Below are positions 1 to 7,627 of a stretch of DNA of 30,676 bases, piece after piece. The notes beneath the pieces are model-generated. The model had not been told where the DNA came from. It was given only the letters and a program-made list of their open reading frames with translations, and made no database searches. Numbering within the stretch: the first letter of the stretch is position 1; each line of letters begins with the position of its first letter. The translations under genes and the position numbers were made by a program. Source of the DNA: Schaalia odontolytica (GTDB lineage: Bacteria; Actinomycetota; Actinomycetes; Actinomycetales; Actinomycetaceae); NCBI RefSeq assembly GCF_002847525.1, contig NZ_PKKM01000017.1, positions 1 through 30,676 on the forward strand, written 5' to 3'.

Positions 1-571
1 TTCGAGTCAGAAGTAGAGAGCTTTCTCGAAGGATCACACGGTGACCGCACCCATATCAAACAGGCCGACCACCACACGGTTACACCACTATGCGGGACGC
101 TACTGAAGAATATTTCACGGCACCCCACAACACCTCACGCAGGGGCGGTTTTTCTTTCACCCCAGCTCCATCCCGACCCACAGGCGGGACACAACTCACC
201 CTGCTCGGCTCTATCAGCGCACACGCGCGAAACAGTTCGCCCAGCGTCCTCTATTTCTGCTGCGGTGTGCGAAAAAGTTCGCCCTGCAAGCCCAAACGGG
301 CGAAAAACGCTGTTTTCAGGCGTGCTGGGCGAGTTTTTTCGCGGAGATGTCGCTGGAGGGGCCGTGTCGGGCGAGTTTTTTCGCGCCGTGGGACTGGCAG
401 CTGGGCCCATCTACTGGCACCCCCGCTGATGCACGGCTAAACCCCATTGGTGGCGTGGTGGGCAGCCTGCCCGCACAGTCACCCACCGGGTTAACGCGCG
501 CAGGATGCGTTCACAGAAGCAGGTCCTGACGGGCTCGCAGGCCTCCCGCCGCCTTCCAGATGCTCAGTGAT
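1..571. other. Gene-poor left edge of the window
   Basis: No recognisable gene is seen here. One forward frame is open from the window edge to a stop near 429, but its third codon positions are only about half G or C, unlike the strongly GC-biased genes elsewhere, and the translation shows no domain I know. The stretch does hold a spaced cluster of 16-nt dyad motifs (227-384) and one GGGTTAACGCGCGC motif at 488-501 that resembles a motif cluster near 24.4-24.6 kb. I treat it as intergenic or decayed DNA. Confidence 0.6.
227..384. repeat. Cluster of four 16-nt dyad motifs, two in each orientation
   Basis: The motif GCGAAAMAGTTCGCCC occurs at 227-242 and 269-284 on the plus strand. Its reverse-complement form GGGCGAGTTTTTTCGC occurs at 327-342 and 369-384. 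Start-to-start spacing inside each pair is 42 bp. A shortened relative, GGGCGAAAAACGC, lies between the pairs at 298-310. Each motif is itself a partial dyad (GCGA-N6-TCGC). The even spacing, about four helical turns, would suit a protein-binding array, but no regulator gene is adjacent, so the function is unknown. Confidence 0.7.
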
Positions 572-613
572 ACAACGAGAGGCGGGACCCCGAAGGATCC
601 CGCCTCTCGTTGT
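572..613 (-). terminator. Strong hairpin, probable terminator of a lost minus-strand gene
   Basis: A perfect 16-bp stem pairs 572-587 (ACAACGAGAGGCGGGA) with 598-613 around a 10-nt loop. There is no clear T-run on either side. It lies about 70 bp beyond a minus-strand stop codon at 684-686, so it is best read as the terminator of the minus-strand gene whose tail survives at 684-734; it could also stop plus-strand transcription entering from the left. Confidence 0.65.
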
Positions 614-683
614 GTGCGGTGGCCGGGCAGTTAGTGCCCGAGCCTCAGCTCAGAAACAACGGCCGCGGCGTCAGCGCGAACGC

Positions 684-734
684 TCAGTTCTTCCACCAGC
701 CCTTGACGGTGTCGACCGCGTCGGACAGCGCGGA
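684..734 (-). pseudogene. Possible 3' tail of a truncated minus-strand gene
   Basis: Read on the minus strand, 734 to 684 encodes a short peptide ending SDAVDTVKGWWKN followed by TGA. A stop codon in the same frame lies just upstream (741-743), so at most 18 codons remain. The peptide looks like a genuine protein C-terminus, and a strong hairpin lies downstream at 572-613 as expected of a gene end. I do not recognise the family. It could be chance, since it is so short. Confidence 0.3.
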
Positions 735-743
735 GTGGGATTA

Positions 744-1386
744 CGAGAACCTGGGGATCGACGGTAAACAGCGCAAGATCATGCCAATGGCTCTGTGGCT
801 GCTCAAGAAGTATGAAATCCCAGTTCACAAGGCCTTCGAAGAGACAAATGGGAAGTTTGAAGCCCATCGCGACATCGAAGAGATGATCTCGCGCTCAGAG
901 GACATCGCGCGCCTTGGGAACCAGGCCGGTGAAGGCTGGTACTTGACGGCCGAGATGGTCGACATGATCGAACACGGATGCCCGAATATCATCTGCGCAC
1001 AGCCATTTGCATGCCTACCGAACCACATCGTTGGAAAGGGCATGTTCCGCGCGCTGCGCAACCGTTACCCGCAAGCAAACATTGTCGCGGTCGACTACGA
1101 TCCGGGTGCCTCGGAAGTCAATCAGCTCAACCGAATCAAGCTGATGCTGGCAACCGCTGTCCAACAGCACAATGCCGCCGAGCGTGATGGTGAAGAAGAT
1201 GGCGTGCTGCAGTTGGTCGGGATCGATTTTGATTCTGAAGACCTGGGCGGCGAGGCCGTCGCTGGTGCCTCCAGTGGTGGTTGCGGGTGTGGATCCGGTG
1301 GTGGTTCTTCTGATGGCGAGGGACACCGCGTGGTCGGCTTGGGCATGCCTGCAATTCCGCCGAGGCGGGGTGCTGCTTTCCGCTGA
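744..1386 (+). pseudogene. C-terminal remnant of an acyl-CoA dehydratase activase-related protein
   Basis: The plus-strand frame from about 744 to the stop at 1384-1386 matches my memory of the C-terminus of the very large 2-hydroxyacyl-CoA dehydratase/activase-related proteins (BadF/BadG-HgdC type fused to HgdA-like domains, well over 1,000 residues). Diagnostic stretches are MPMALWLLKKYEIPVHKAF, GNQAGEGWYLTAEM, CPNIICAQPFACLPNHI and DYDPGASEVNQLNRIKLM. A Gly/Cys-rich tail (GGCGCGSGGG) follows. No ATPase or [4Fe-4S] cluster part is present. The only upstream start codons fall in the hairpin at 572-613 or in unrelated sequence with no ribosome binding site. The 5' part has therefore been lost, apparently by a deletion ending near 735-745. 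The remnant frame is still open, so the decay may be recent, or the fragment may retain a start that I cannot see. Confidence 0.75.
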
Positions 1387-1470
1387 GTTCAGCGTGCTCC
1401 TTCCTGGCGAAGTATCCTCAGGAATAACCGTGTTTAAGTAGCGGATATTTTGTGAAACGGAAGGGTAACA

Positions 1471-2466
1471 ATGCGCCTCTCAGCACTGGAACAGGTTCCG
1501 CTTTTTGACGGATCGACTCCGCATCAGGCACTGGAAGACATGGTGTCCTTGGCTCGCGGACTAGAAGAGATGGGTTTCCATCGCTTCTGGATCGCAGAGC
1601 ACCACAACACACCGGTCTTTATGTCGTCCGCTCCCGAGCTGGTGATGACTCACCTTCTGGACCGAACCTCGCGTATTCGCATTGGTTCGGGTGGCGTGAT
1701 GGCTATGCATCAGGGCAGCTTACAGATGGCAGAAAAGTTCTTCACTCTGGCCACCTTGTTCCCCGGACGCGTCGACATGGGATTGGGACGAGCCCCCGGC
1801 GGTGACATGATCTCCGCCCGCGCGCTCAATCAGGGCACAACAATTGATCCTGGTGCAATCAATGCTCTGATCGATGAAACTTTGGCTTTCATGCGAGGGA
1901 CTTTGCCGGAGGGGCACCCCTACGCCTCGGTGGATGTCTACCCGCATCCCGATGAGCTTCCCGAACTGTGGTTGCTGGGGTCTTCAGGCCAGAGCGCGGC
2001 CTGGGCGGGGACTCGAAACATGAACTACGCCTACGCGCAGTTCTTTAGCGGCCAGCAACAGCCCGAGGTCATGGACCACTACCGCGCACACCTGCCCGAA
2101 AATCTGGGTGAAGGTGAAGGACAGACGCTTTCCGCGCTCGCGGTGAGCGCTGCAGAAACTGAAGCGGAAGCCCTAGAACAAGCACTTCCCGCATTGAGCT
2201 TCCGCATGTGTTTACGACTGGGACGCCCCGTGCGGTTCCAGCGACCCGAGCAGATGAGCGCCGAAGACCGAGAAGACGCACTGCGATGGGCACAGCGCGA
2301 TCGCTCGATCATCATCGGCACCTACGACCAGGTTGCTCAAACGATTGCGAACTTTGCGCGTAACCACCGCGTCGATGAAGTCATGCTGATCAGCTACATC
2401 GCTGATGTTCCACAAAAGCTTGCACAATACCGAGAGCTCCAGACACGTCTGAGCTCAAGCCTTTGA
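1471..2466 (+). CDS. LLM-class flavin-dependent oxidoreductase (luciferase-like)
   Basis: This 331-residue protein belongs to the bacterial luciferase-like monooxygenase superfamily, which uses reduced flavin (FMNH2 or F420) in a TIM barrel. Visible marks are the N-terminal start LSALEQVPLF, the FHRFWIAEHHN segment (about residues 36-46), IRIGSGGVMAMH (73-84), the FPGRVDMGLGRAPGGD loop (about 97-112) and ELWLLGSSGQSA (about 163-174). These fit the single-component MsnO8-like subgroup. The substrate cannot be read from sequence. The start is supported by a purine-rich ribosome binding site (GGAAGGG) about 1458-1465. It ends at a bidirectional hairpin shared with the convergent superoxide dismutase gene. 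It appears to be a single-gene unit. Confidence 0.9.
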   Translation: MRLSALEQVPLFDGSTPHQALEDMVSLARGLEEMGFHRFWIAEHHNTPVFMSSAPELVMTHLLDRTSRIRIGSGGVMAMHQGSLQMAEKFFTLATLFPGRVDMGLGRAPGGDMISARALNQGTTIDPGAINALIDETLAFMRGTLPEGHPYASVDVYPHPDELPELWLLGSSGQSAAWAGTRNMNYAYAQFFSGQQQPEVMDHYRAHLPENLGEGEGQTLSALAVSAAETEAEALEQALPALSFRMCLRLGRPVRFQRPEQMSAEDREDALRWAQRDRSIIIGTYDQVAQTIANFARNHRVDEVMLISYIADVPQKLAQYRELQTRLSSSL

Positions 2467-2494
2467 GCAGCTGGTCACTCCATCAGTGGATAGA

Positions 2495-2534
2495 GTTGTG
2501 GCCCCGGCCTTCAGGCGGGGGCCACAACCTTTAA
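2495..2534. terminator. Bidirectional terminator between oxidoreductase and sodA
   Basis: An 11-bp stem (GTTGTGGCCCC at 2495-2505 with GGGGCCACAAC at 2518-2528) is followed by CTTTAAAAC. It lies between two convergent stop codons (2466 and 2551), so it probably serves both genes. Confidence 0.8.
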
Positions 2535-2550
2535 AACAAACAAGCAGTGA

Positions 2551-3147
2551 TCACAGGGCTGCTGCGAAACGCTCTGCGACGTTCTCCCAGTTCACGAGGT
2601 TCCACCAGGCCTTGACGTAGTCGGCCTTGACGTTGAGGTAATCCAGGTAGAAGGCGTGCTCCCACATGTCGATCATGAGCAGCGGAACGGTCGCGACTGG
2701 GATGTTGCCCTGCTGGTCGGTCATCTGGTAGGTGACGAGGCGCTTGCCGACGGTGTCCCACGCGAGGACGGCCCAGCCGGAGCCCTGCAGGCCCAGTGCG
2801 GCGGCGGCGAACTGAGCCTGGAAGGACTCAAACGAGCCGAAGAACTCGTCGATGGCGGCGCCGAGCTCACCCTCGGGGCGCGAGGCACCCTCGCCGGTCA
2901 TGTTGGTCCAGAAGATGGAGTGGTTGGTGTGACCGCCCAGGTTGAAGGCCAGGTTCTTCTCCCACAGGTTGATCGCAGCGAAGTCGCCGGACTCGCGCGC
3001 GGCGGCCAGCTTCTCGAGGGCCGCGTTCGCGCCGGCCACGTAGTTGGCGTGGTGCTTGTCGTGGTGCAGCTCCATGATGCGGCCGGAGATGTGGGGCTCG
3101 AGAGCGGCGTAATCGTAGGGAAGTTCGGGCAGGGTGTAGACGGTCAT
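2551..3147 (-). CDS. sodA: Superoxide dismutase, Mn/Fe family
   Basis: This 198-residue protein converts superoxide to peroxide and oxygen in the cytoplasm. The N-terminal helical hairpin begins [18 protein letters not shown]. Metal ligands are H28 (in ELHHDKHH), H76 (in [10 protein letters not shown]), D160 and H164 (in [11 protein letters not shown]). The pattern GGHTNH, with Gly where typical Fe enzymes have Gln, and the later DQQGN favour the Mn or cambialistic type seen in actinobacteria; specificity is inferred, not shown. The start was chosen at 3147 because AGGAGG lies 6 bases upstream and family homology begins there. A longer in-frame extension to 3285 has no family similarity. Convergent with the oxidoreductase; no operon partner is seen. 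Confidence 0.97.
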   Translation of the reverse strand: MTVYTLPELPYDYAALEPHISGRIMELHHDKHHANYVAGANAALEKLAAARESGDFAAINLWEKNLAFNLGGHTNHSIFWTNMTGEGASRPEGELGAAIDEFFGSFESFQAQFAAAALGLQGSGWAVLAWDTVGKRLVTYQMTDQQGNIPVATVPLLMIDMWEHAFYLDYLNVKADYVKAWWNLVNWENVAERFAAAL

Positions 3148-3257
3148 GATGCTCCTCCTGGGCGTCGTCGTCGTTTGTCTATTGACTCCAAGGGTAGTAC
3201 TTAAGTCCCGCCTTGCGTAGGGGTTATGTGTCACCTTTCGCGCAGTGCGATCAACGA

Positions 3258-3297
3258 CGAGGCCGGGGCTGATCCTCGCGACCACGCCCCGGCCTCG
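3258..3297 (-). terminator. Terminator after the DUF808 gene
   Basis: A 12-bp GC-rich stem pairs CGAGGCCGGGGC (3258-3269) with GCCCCGGCCTCG (3286-3297), directly downstream of the minus-strand DUF808 stop at 3313. No long T-run follows. Confidence 0.75.
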
Positions 3298-3312
3298 TGA
3301 AACGACAGACGA

Positions 3313-4281
3313 TCAGGCCTTCGTCCGCGCCCGACGCACGAGCGTGGAAGTGCCCACGACGATCCACGTGATGACGGCACCGAGGACGACGCCGAAGATG
3401 CCGGACAGGAGGGTCTCGACCAGCCAGGTCACGAAACCGCCCGCGGCGGACACCGCATGTTCGGCGACCTCGAGGATGTGGTGGAAGATGGGGACGCCGA
3501 CCTCGGCGAGGTTCTCGATGACCAGGTGGCCGCCGACCCACAGCATCGCGACCGTGCCGACGACGCCGATCATGTTGAAGATGTGCGGCATGACGCGCAC
3601 GATCGTGCGGCCGACGTTGTCGACGGGGCCGGGGCGGTTGTCCTCGGGATCCAGCGCGCCCTTGGCGAGGTGGAGGCCGAAGTCGTCGGCCTTCACGAGC
3701 AGTGCGACGAGGCCGTACACGAAGAACGTCATGAAGAACGCGACCCCGATGAGGACGGCGACGCGCATGATGCCAGTCTCGTTGGACAGGCCGGCCATGG
3801 ATACGAGCATGATTTCGGCGCTGAGGATCAGGTCGGTGCGAGTCGCGGAGGCGACGATGCTCTTCTCGAGCTCCTCGGGGGAGGTCGCGCCGCCCTCCTC
3901 GTGCTCCTCGTGGTGGCCGGGCAGCCAGCCGAGTTTCTCGAGGACCTTCTCGCCGCCCTCGAAGCACAGGTACGCGCCGCCCACGATCAGCAGGAATGGG
4001 AGGACCTGCGGGGCCAGCCACGTCAGCAGGAGCGCGATCGGCAGGATGATGAACAGCTTGTTGATGAGGGAGCCGCGCGTGATCTTGCCGATGATGGGCA
4101 GCTCGCGCGACGGGCTCAGGCCCGACACGTACTGGGGCGTCACCGCGGTGTCGTCGATGACCACGCCCACCGCCTTCGAGGAGGCCTTGACCGCGTTGGC
4201 CGCGACGTCGTCGATCGACGAGGCCGTGACCTTCGCGAGGGTCGCGATATCGTCGAGCAGTGCGACAAGTCCACCGGACAT
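3313..4281 (-). CDS. DUF808 family inner-membrane protein
   Basis: This 322-residue protein matches the DUF808 (YedI-like) family of unknown function. It opens MSGGLVALLDDIATLAK, followed by AVTPQYVSGLSPSRELPI, both family hallmarks. Hydrophobic segments are seen at roughly residues 75-110 (two close segments ending FEGGEKVLEKL), 165-195, 235-260 and 285-315, so it is a multi-pass membrane protein. A soluble acidic/His loop (HHEEHEEG) separates the first and second groups. The start at 4281 is backed by AGAGGAGG seven bases upstream. It is divergent from the methyltransferase gene with a 79-bp gap and ends at the hairpin 3258-3297, so it is probably monocistronic. A role in transport or envelope maintenance is only a guess. 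Confidence 0.9.
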   Translation of the reverse strand: MSGGLVALLDDIATLAKVTASSIDDVAANAVKASSKAVGVVIDDTAVTPQYVSGLSPSRELPIIGKITRGSLINKLFIILPIALLLTWLAPQVLPFLLIVGGAYLCFEGGEKVLEKLGWLPGHHEEHEEGGATSPEELEKSIVASATRTDLILSAEIMLVSMAGLSNETGIMRVAVLIGVAFFMTFFVYGLVALLVKADDFGLHLAKGALDPEDNRPGPVDNVGRTIVRVMPHIFNMIGVVGTVAMLWVGGHLVIENLAEVGVPIFHHILEVAEHAVSAAGGFVTWLVETLLSGIFGVVLGAVITWIVVGTSTLVRRARTKA

Positions 4282-4360
4282 GAGGTTTCCTCCTCTGAGA
4301 GGGGCGTGAGGCTCCTGGTTGGGTACCCGCGCATTGTACGCGTGGGGATAGGCTTGAGTC

Positions 4361-6052
4361 ATGACGACTTCCGTACCCGTCCCCGCCCTCGACCGCGACC
4401 TGATTGGGCGCCTGCGCGCCGACGTGATCGCTTCGACGTGGACCGTTGAGAACCTGCAGACCCTGATCAGCGAGGGTGCGCTGTCCGCCCTCATGCGCGA
4501 CTCGCGCCTGCCCGCTCTCGTCGAGCTCGCGGGCGCGACCGACCCCGCCGCGGTCCTCACGCGCTTCTTCATCCTCGGCCTGCCCGAGCGCGCCTCGGCC
4601 CTGAATGAGGCCCTCCCGACGCTGGGTGCGAACGGCCTGGAGTCCCTCGGCCTCGCGGCCACCATCGACGAGGCCGAGGCCGCCTCCGCACTCGTCATGC
4701 CCCGCGCGGGTGGTGCGCCTAAGCGCGAACCCAAGGAGGAGCGTGAGGAGGCCTCGGCCCCGAAGGCCCCGAGCCTGCCGACGATGCGCGACCCCGACGA
4801 GGAGACCACCGAGCCCGAGGTCGAGGCAGACCCGTGGATGCGTGCCCTCTTCGACCTGCGCCCCCACGCGGCGACCCTGCCCGGCGGCGACCACGAGTGG
4901 TGGGTGGCCTCGGACCTGGCGGAGGTGCAGACTGGCAAGCCGCTGTCGGACGACCACGTGCTCGGCATCGGCGGTGCGACCCTGACGCTGCTGGAGATGA
5001 CGGTGCGTGAGCAGGTTGATTCGGCCCTCGACGTGGGGTGCGGCTGCGGCATCCAGGCCCTCTACCTGGCTACGCACGCCGACCGCGTGGTGGCGACCGA
5101 CCTGTCGTCGCGCGCGTGCGCGCTCACCCAGTTCAACGCCGCCCTCAACGAGGTTGTCATTGATGTGCGCGAGGGCTCCCTCTTCGAGCCCGTCGAGGGT
5201 GAGACCTTCGACCTTATCGTCACCAACCCGCCCTTCGTCATCACGCCGGACTCGGTGCGCGGCGCGGCCGGCCTGCTCGAGTATCGCGATGGCGGCATGG
5301 ACCGGGACAACCTGATCCGCGCGGTCCTGCGCGGCGCGCCCGCGTGCATGAACGAGGGCGGCACCCTGCAGATGCTCGCCAACTGGGAGATCCCCGCCGA
5401 CCGCAACCCGGACACCCAGTGGTCGTGGCGCGTGGATTCGTGGCTCGACGGCCTGCCGGTGGACGCGTGGGTCGTCCAGCGCGACGTCCTCGACCCCGCG
5501 CGCTACGTGGACATGTGGATCCGCGACTCGGGTGGCCAGCTCTTGGCCCGCGCCGACTACGAGCGCGCCTTCACCTCGTGGCTGGCGGACTTCCGCCGCG
5601 CGGGCACGGGCGCGATCGGCATGGGTTTTGTGGCGCTGCGCAGGCTCGACGAGGCCGAGGCTGCCTCGGGTGGCAAGCGCGCCTACGACCTGTCCCTCGA
5701 TGGGCACGCCCCGCGCGGGCGCGACGTGGCGTGGGCGCTGGCCTCCCTGCGCGCCCCAGAGCTGTGGGAGGTGGCGCTGACGCGCGCCTCGGACGTGCGC
5801 GAGGAGCGCCACTACGTGCCGGGCAGTCCCGACCCGGAGCTGCTCATCATGCACCAGGGTGGGGGACTGGGCCGTTCTGTGCCCGTCTCCTCGTCCGTGT
5901 CCGCGGTCGTGGGCGCTTCCGACGGCGAGCTGACGGTTGGCCAGATCGCGGCGGCCGTCGCGATGCTCACATCGGTTGAGGTTGATGATGTGCGCGCCGA
6001 GATCGAGGCGCCCCTGCGCGACCTGATCCGGTGGGGATTCTTGACGTTCTGA
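4361..6052 (+). CDS. SAM-dependent methyltransferase with DUF7059-type N-terminus
   Basis: This 563-residue protein has an N-terminal helical domain (about 1-130, of the DUF7059 type by recollection) and a central class I methyltransferase fold. Motif I is DVGCGCGIQ (about 224-232); VVATDLSSRA follows, and the NPPF catalytic motif lies at 289-292, as in N6-adenine, N2-guanine or glutamine methyltransferases of the MTS group. The C-terminal ~150 residues form a winged-helix-like region found in the same actinobacterial family. The substrate (rRNA, tRNA, protein or DNA) is not known. The start at 4361 has a poor ribosome binding site, so translation may be near-leaderless. The last 17 codons and the downstream hairpin are duplicated 6.6 kb away at 12653-12759, which marks the left edge of the accessory block. 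As I recall, related genomes have this gene next to topA, here 11 kb away. Confidence 0.88.
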   Translation: MTTSVPVPALDRDLIGRLRADVIASTWTVENLQTLISEGALSALMRDSRLPALVELAGATDPAAVLTRFFILGLPERASALNEALPTLGANGLESLGLAATIDEAEAASALVMPRAGGAPKREPKEEREEASAPKAPSLPTMRDPDEETTEPEVEADPWMRALFDLRPHAATLPGGDHEWWVASDLAEVQTGKPLSDDHVLGIGGATLTLLEMTVREQVDSALDVGCGCGIQALYLATHADRVVATDLSSRACALTQFNAALNEVVIDVREGSLFEPVEGETFDLIVTNPPFVITPDSVRGAAGLLEYRDGGMDRDNLIRAVLRGAPACMNEGGTLQMLANWEIPADRNPDTQWSWRVDSWLDGLPVDAWVVQRDVLDPARYVDMWIRDSGGQLLARADYERAFTSWLADFRRAGTGAIGMGFVALRRLDEAEAASGGKRAYDLSLDGHAPRGRDVAWALASLRAPELWEVALTRASDVREERHYVPGSPDPELLIMHQGGGLGRSVPVSSSVSAVVGASDGELTVGQIAAAVAMLTSVEVDDVRAEIEAPLRDLIRWGFLTF

Positions 6053-6100
6053 GCGTTGTTGTGTGCGCGGGCGCCGCGGCTGCAGGGGCAGCCGCGGCGC
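5994..6100 (+). repeat. Direct repeat copy A: 3' end of the methyltransferase gene plus terminator
   Basis: Bases 5994-6100 match 12653-12759 with a constant offset of 6659. I count 91 of 96 identical bases from 6005 on, and 9 of 11 in the preceding 11 bases. The repeat covers the final codons (ending WGFLTF), the stop codon and the hairpin. The two copies bracket the SWIM/DUF6493 operon exactly. Confidence 0.93.
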
Positions 6101-6101
6101 C
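6070..6101 (+). terminator. Terminator of the methyltransferase gene
   Basis: A perfect 14-bp stem pairs GGCGCCGCGGCTGC (6070-6083) with GCAGCCGCGGCGCC (6088-6101) around a 4-nt loop, 18 bases after the stop codon. No T-run follows, which is common in high-GC actinobacteria. Confidence 0.8.
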
Positions 6102-6232
6102 TCGCTGTATCAGGTTGACTTTGTGGCGTCATTCCGGGCGTGTTGTCAGCGCGGACTTGGGGGTGTGTGAGGCCGACTCCAGATGTGGGACCCCTGTGTT
6201 AGCCTGGCGCCACGATTCAGCGAAGGAGCGAC

Positions 6233-7627
6233 ATGGATTTCGAGCTCGCATACCGCTACGCGGCTGCCTCGCGCCTGGAAGAGGGCGGCGGCCTTGCGCT
6301 GGCGACCTCGGGAGGCTCGACCCCCGAGGGGGAGGCAGCGCATCCCTTTTTCTTTTCGGGCTTCATGGAGCGTCCCGACGTGGTGGCCGCGGGTCTGCTC
6401 GCTGTTGCACGAGTGGCCCGCACCCGCTTCTACGTGCCGCCCGGCATGGTCGTCGCGCCCGGCGGAGGTCTGACTCGTATTGGCATGCTTGACCCGGTTG
6501 TCACCAGCACGGCCGAGGGACTGCGCTTCGAGTCTTTTAGCGTCTGCTGCGGCGTGTACGCGCGGCTTGACGTGGAGGCCTCGGCCCTGGACGCCACCCA
6601 CCGCGCGGTTGGCGTGACCAATGTGGATGTTAATCAGCCGCTGCGTGCCGCCCTGGCGTCGCTGCGCGCCGGGGAGCCCCTGCACCTGGATGTGGGCGAG
6701 GAGGGACTGACGGCCACGACCCTGGACGAGGAGGTCTCGGAGGAGAAGGTGCCGCTGTCCCTGCGCTGGCTCAAGGGATTCGCGGAGACGCAGATGCTCT
6801 CCTCCGCGATGATGGCGCTCCACGTGTTGAATACTGCGCAGGCCCGCGCCTTTGTTCGAGGCCTGCCCAGGACCAGCGCGACTGGCACGGTCATGTGGGC
6901 GGGTCGGGCTGTGCGCGGGTTGCGCTTGGGCACCAGGCCCGCGCCGGGGGCCGCGTGTGTGGCGGGGCCCGAGCGCCTGCGCGTGTTCGAGCCGCTTCTT
7001 CACCTCATCATTTCGCTTGAGGCCTACGGTCCTCCCGTGGACGCGGGCAGCGAGCCGGTCGCCTCCCTGTGGGTTGCCCGCATGCCCGGTGCGCGTCTGA
7101 GCGTGGGGCTGAGCCCCGCCAAGTCGCGCGGCTTTTCCGGGGAGGGCGCGGTTCTGGCATCCCTGGGTGATCCGCGCGTCGAGGAAGACGCGGACATGCT
7201 CTCCGCTCTGCTGTCCTTCGAGCCTCGCATCGACACGGAACGCATGGCCGCTCGCGCAGGCCTGGCCCCGGATCGGGTCGCCGGTGGCCTGGCGCTGCTG
7301 GCCTCAAGTGGGCAGGTTGGCTTCGACGTGACCGAGGGGGCCTATTTCCATCGGCCCCTGCCTGTGCGTCCTGACGCGCTCACCGCCATGCATCCGCGTC
7401 TGGCCGGGGCGCGCACGCTCATTGAGCGCGGCGCGGTTACACGGGAGGAGGGCGCGCGATTCCGCGTGTCGTCGGGCGCGAACCGCTATCGGGTGGAGGT
7501 GCCCGCCGACCCTTACGCCATCGGCGAGTACCGCTGCACCTGCCCGTGGTGGATGAAACACAGGGGAGGGCGAGGCCCCTGCAAGCACGTCCTCGCCGTC
7601 TCCACTCTGATCAAGGAGGATCAATGA
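6233..7627 (+). CDS. SWIM zinc finger protein, first gene of the SWIM/DUF6493 operon
   Basis: This 464-residue protein carries a C-terminal SWIM zinc finger: YRCTCPWW, then GPCKHVLAV about 14 residues on, giving the CxC...CxH ligand set (about residues 440-460). SWIM fingers bind DNA or proteins. The upstream ~430 residues are alpha/beta mixed and match no named domain I recognise. An alanine/glycine-rich region near 335-390 (LSALLSFEPRIDTERMAARAGLAPDRVAGGLALL) resembles a winged-helix segment. The start at 6233 has a good ribosome binding site (GAAGGAG, 6222-6228). A TANNNT -10-like hexamer lies at 6200-6205, so the operon may have its own promoter after terminator 6070-6101. The stop overlaps the next start (ATGA), implying translational coupling. 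SWIM proteins often sit beside large helical-repeat proteins, as here. Confidence 0.88.
   Translation: MDFELAYRYAAASRLEEGGGLALATSGGSTPEGEAAHPFFFSGFMERPDVVAAGLLAVARVARTRFYVPPGMVVAPGGGLTRIGMLDPVVTSTAEGLRFESFSVCCGVYARLDVEASALDATHRAVGVTNVDVNQPLRAALASLRAGEPLHLDVGEEGLTATTLDEEVSEEKVPLSLRWLKGFAETQMLSSAMMALHVLNTAQARAFVRGLPRTSATGTVMWAGRAVRGLRLGTRPAPGAACVAGPERLRVFEPLLHLIISLEAYGPPVDAGSEPVASLWVARMPGARLSVGLSPAKSRGFSGEGAVLASLGDPRVEEDADMLSALLSFEPRIDTERMAARAGLAPDRVAGGLALLASSGQVGFDVTEGAYFHRPLPVRPDALTAMHPRLAGARTLIERGAVTREEGARFRVSSGANRYRVEVPADPYAIGEYRCTCPWWMKHRGGRGPCKHVLAVSTLIKEDQ

Noticed and set aside
1..429. Partial coding frame open from the window edge
   Set aside because: Third-position GC is low for this genome and no domain is recognised; the repeats within it look regulatory. 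It cannot be excluded fully.
3251..5854. Very long minus-strand open frame (867 codons) across DUF808 and the methyltransferase
   Set aside because: It is a shadow frame caused by high GC content; it has no domain, and the opposite or overlapping frames hold recognised proteins with proper ribosome binding sites.
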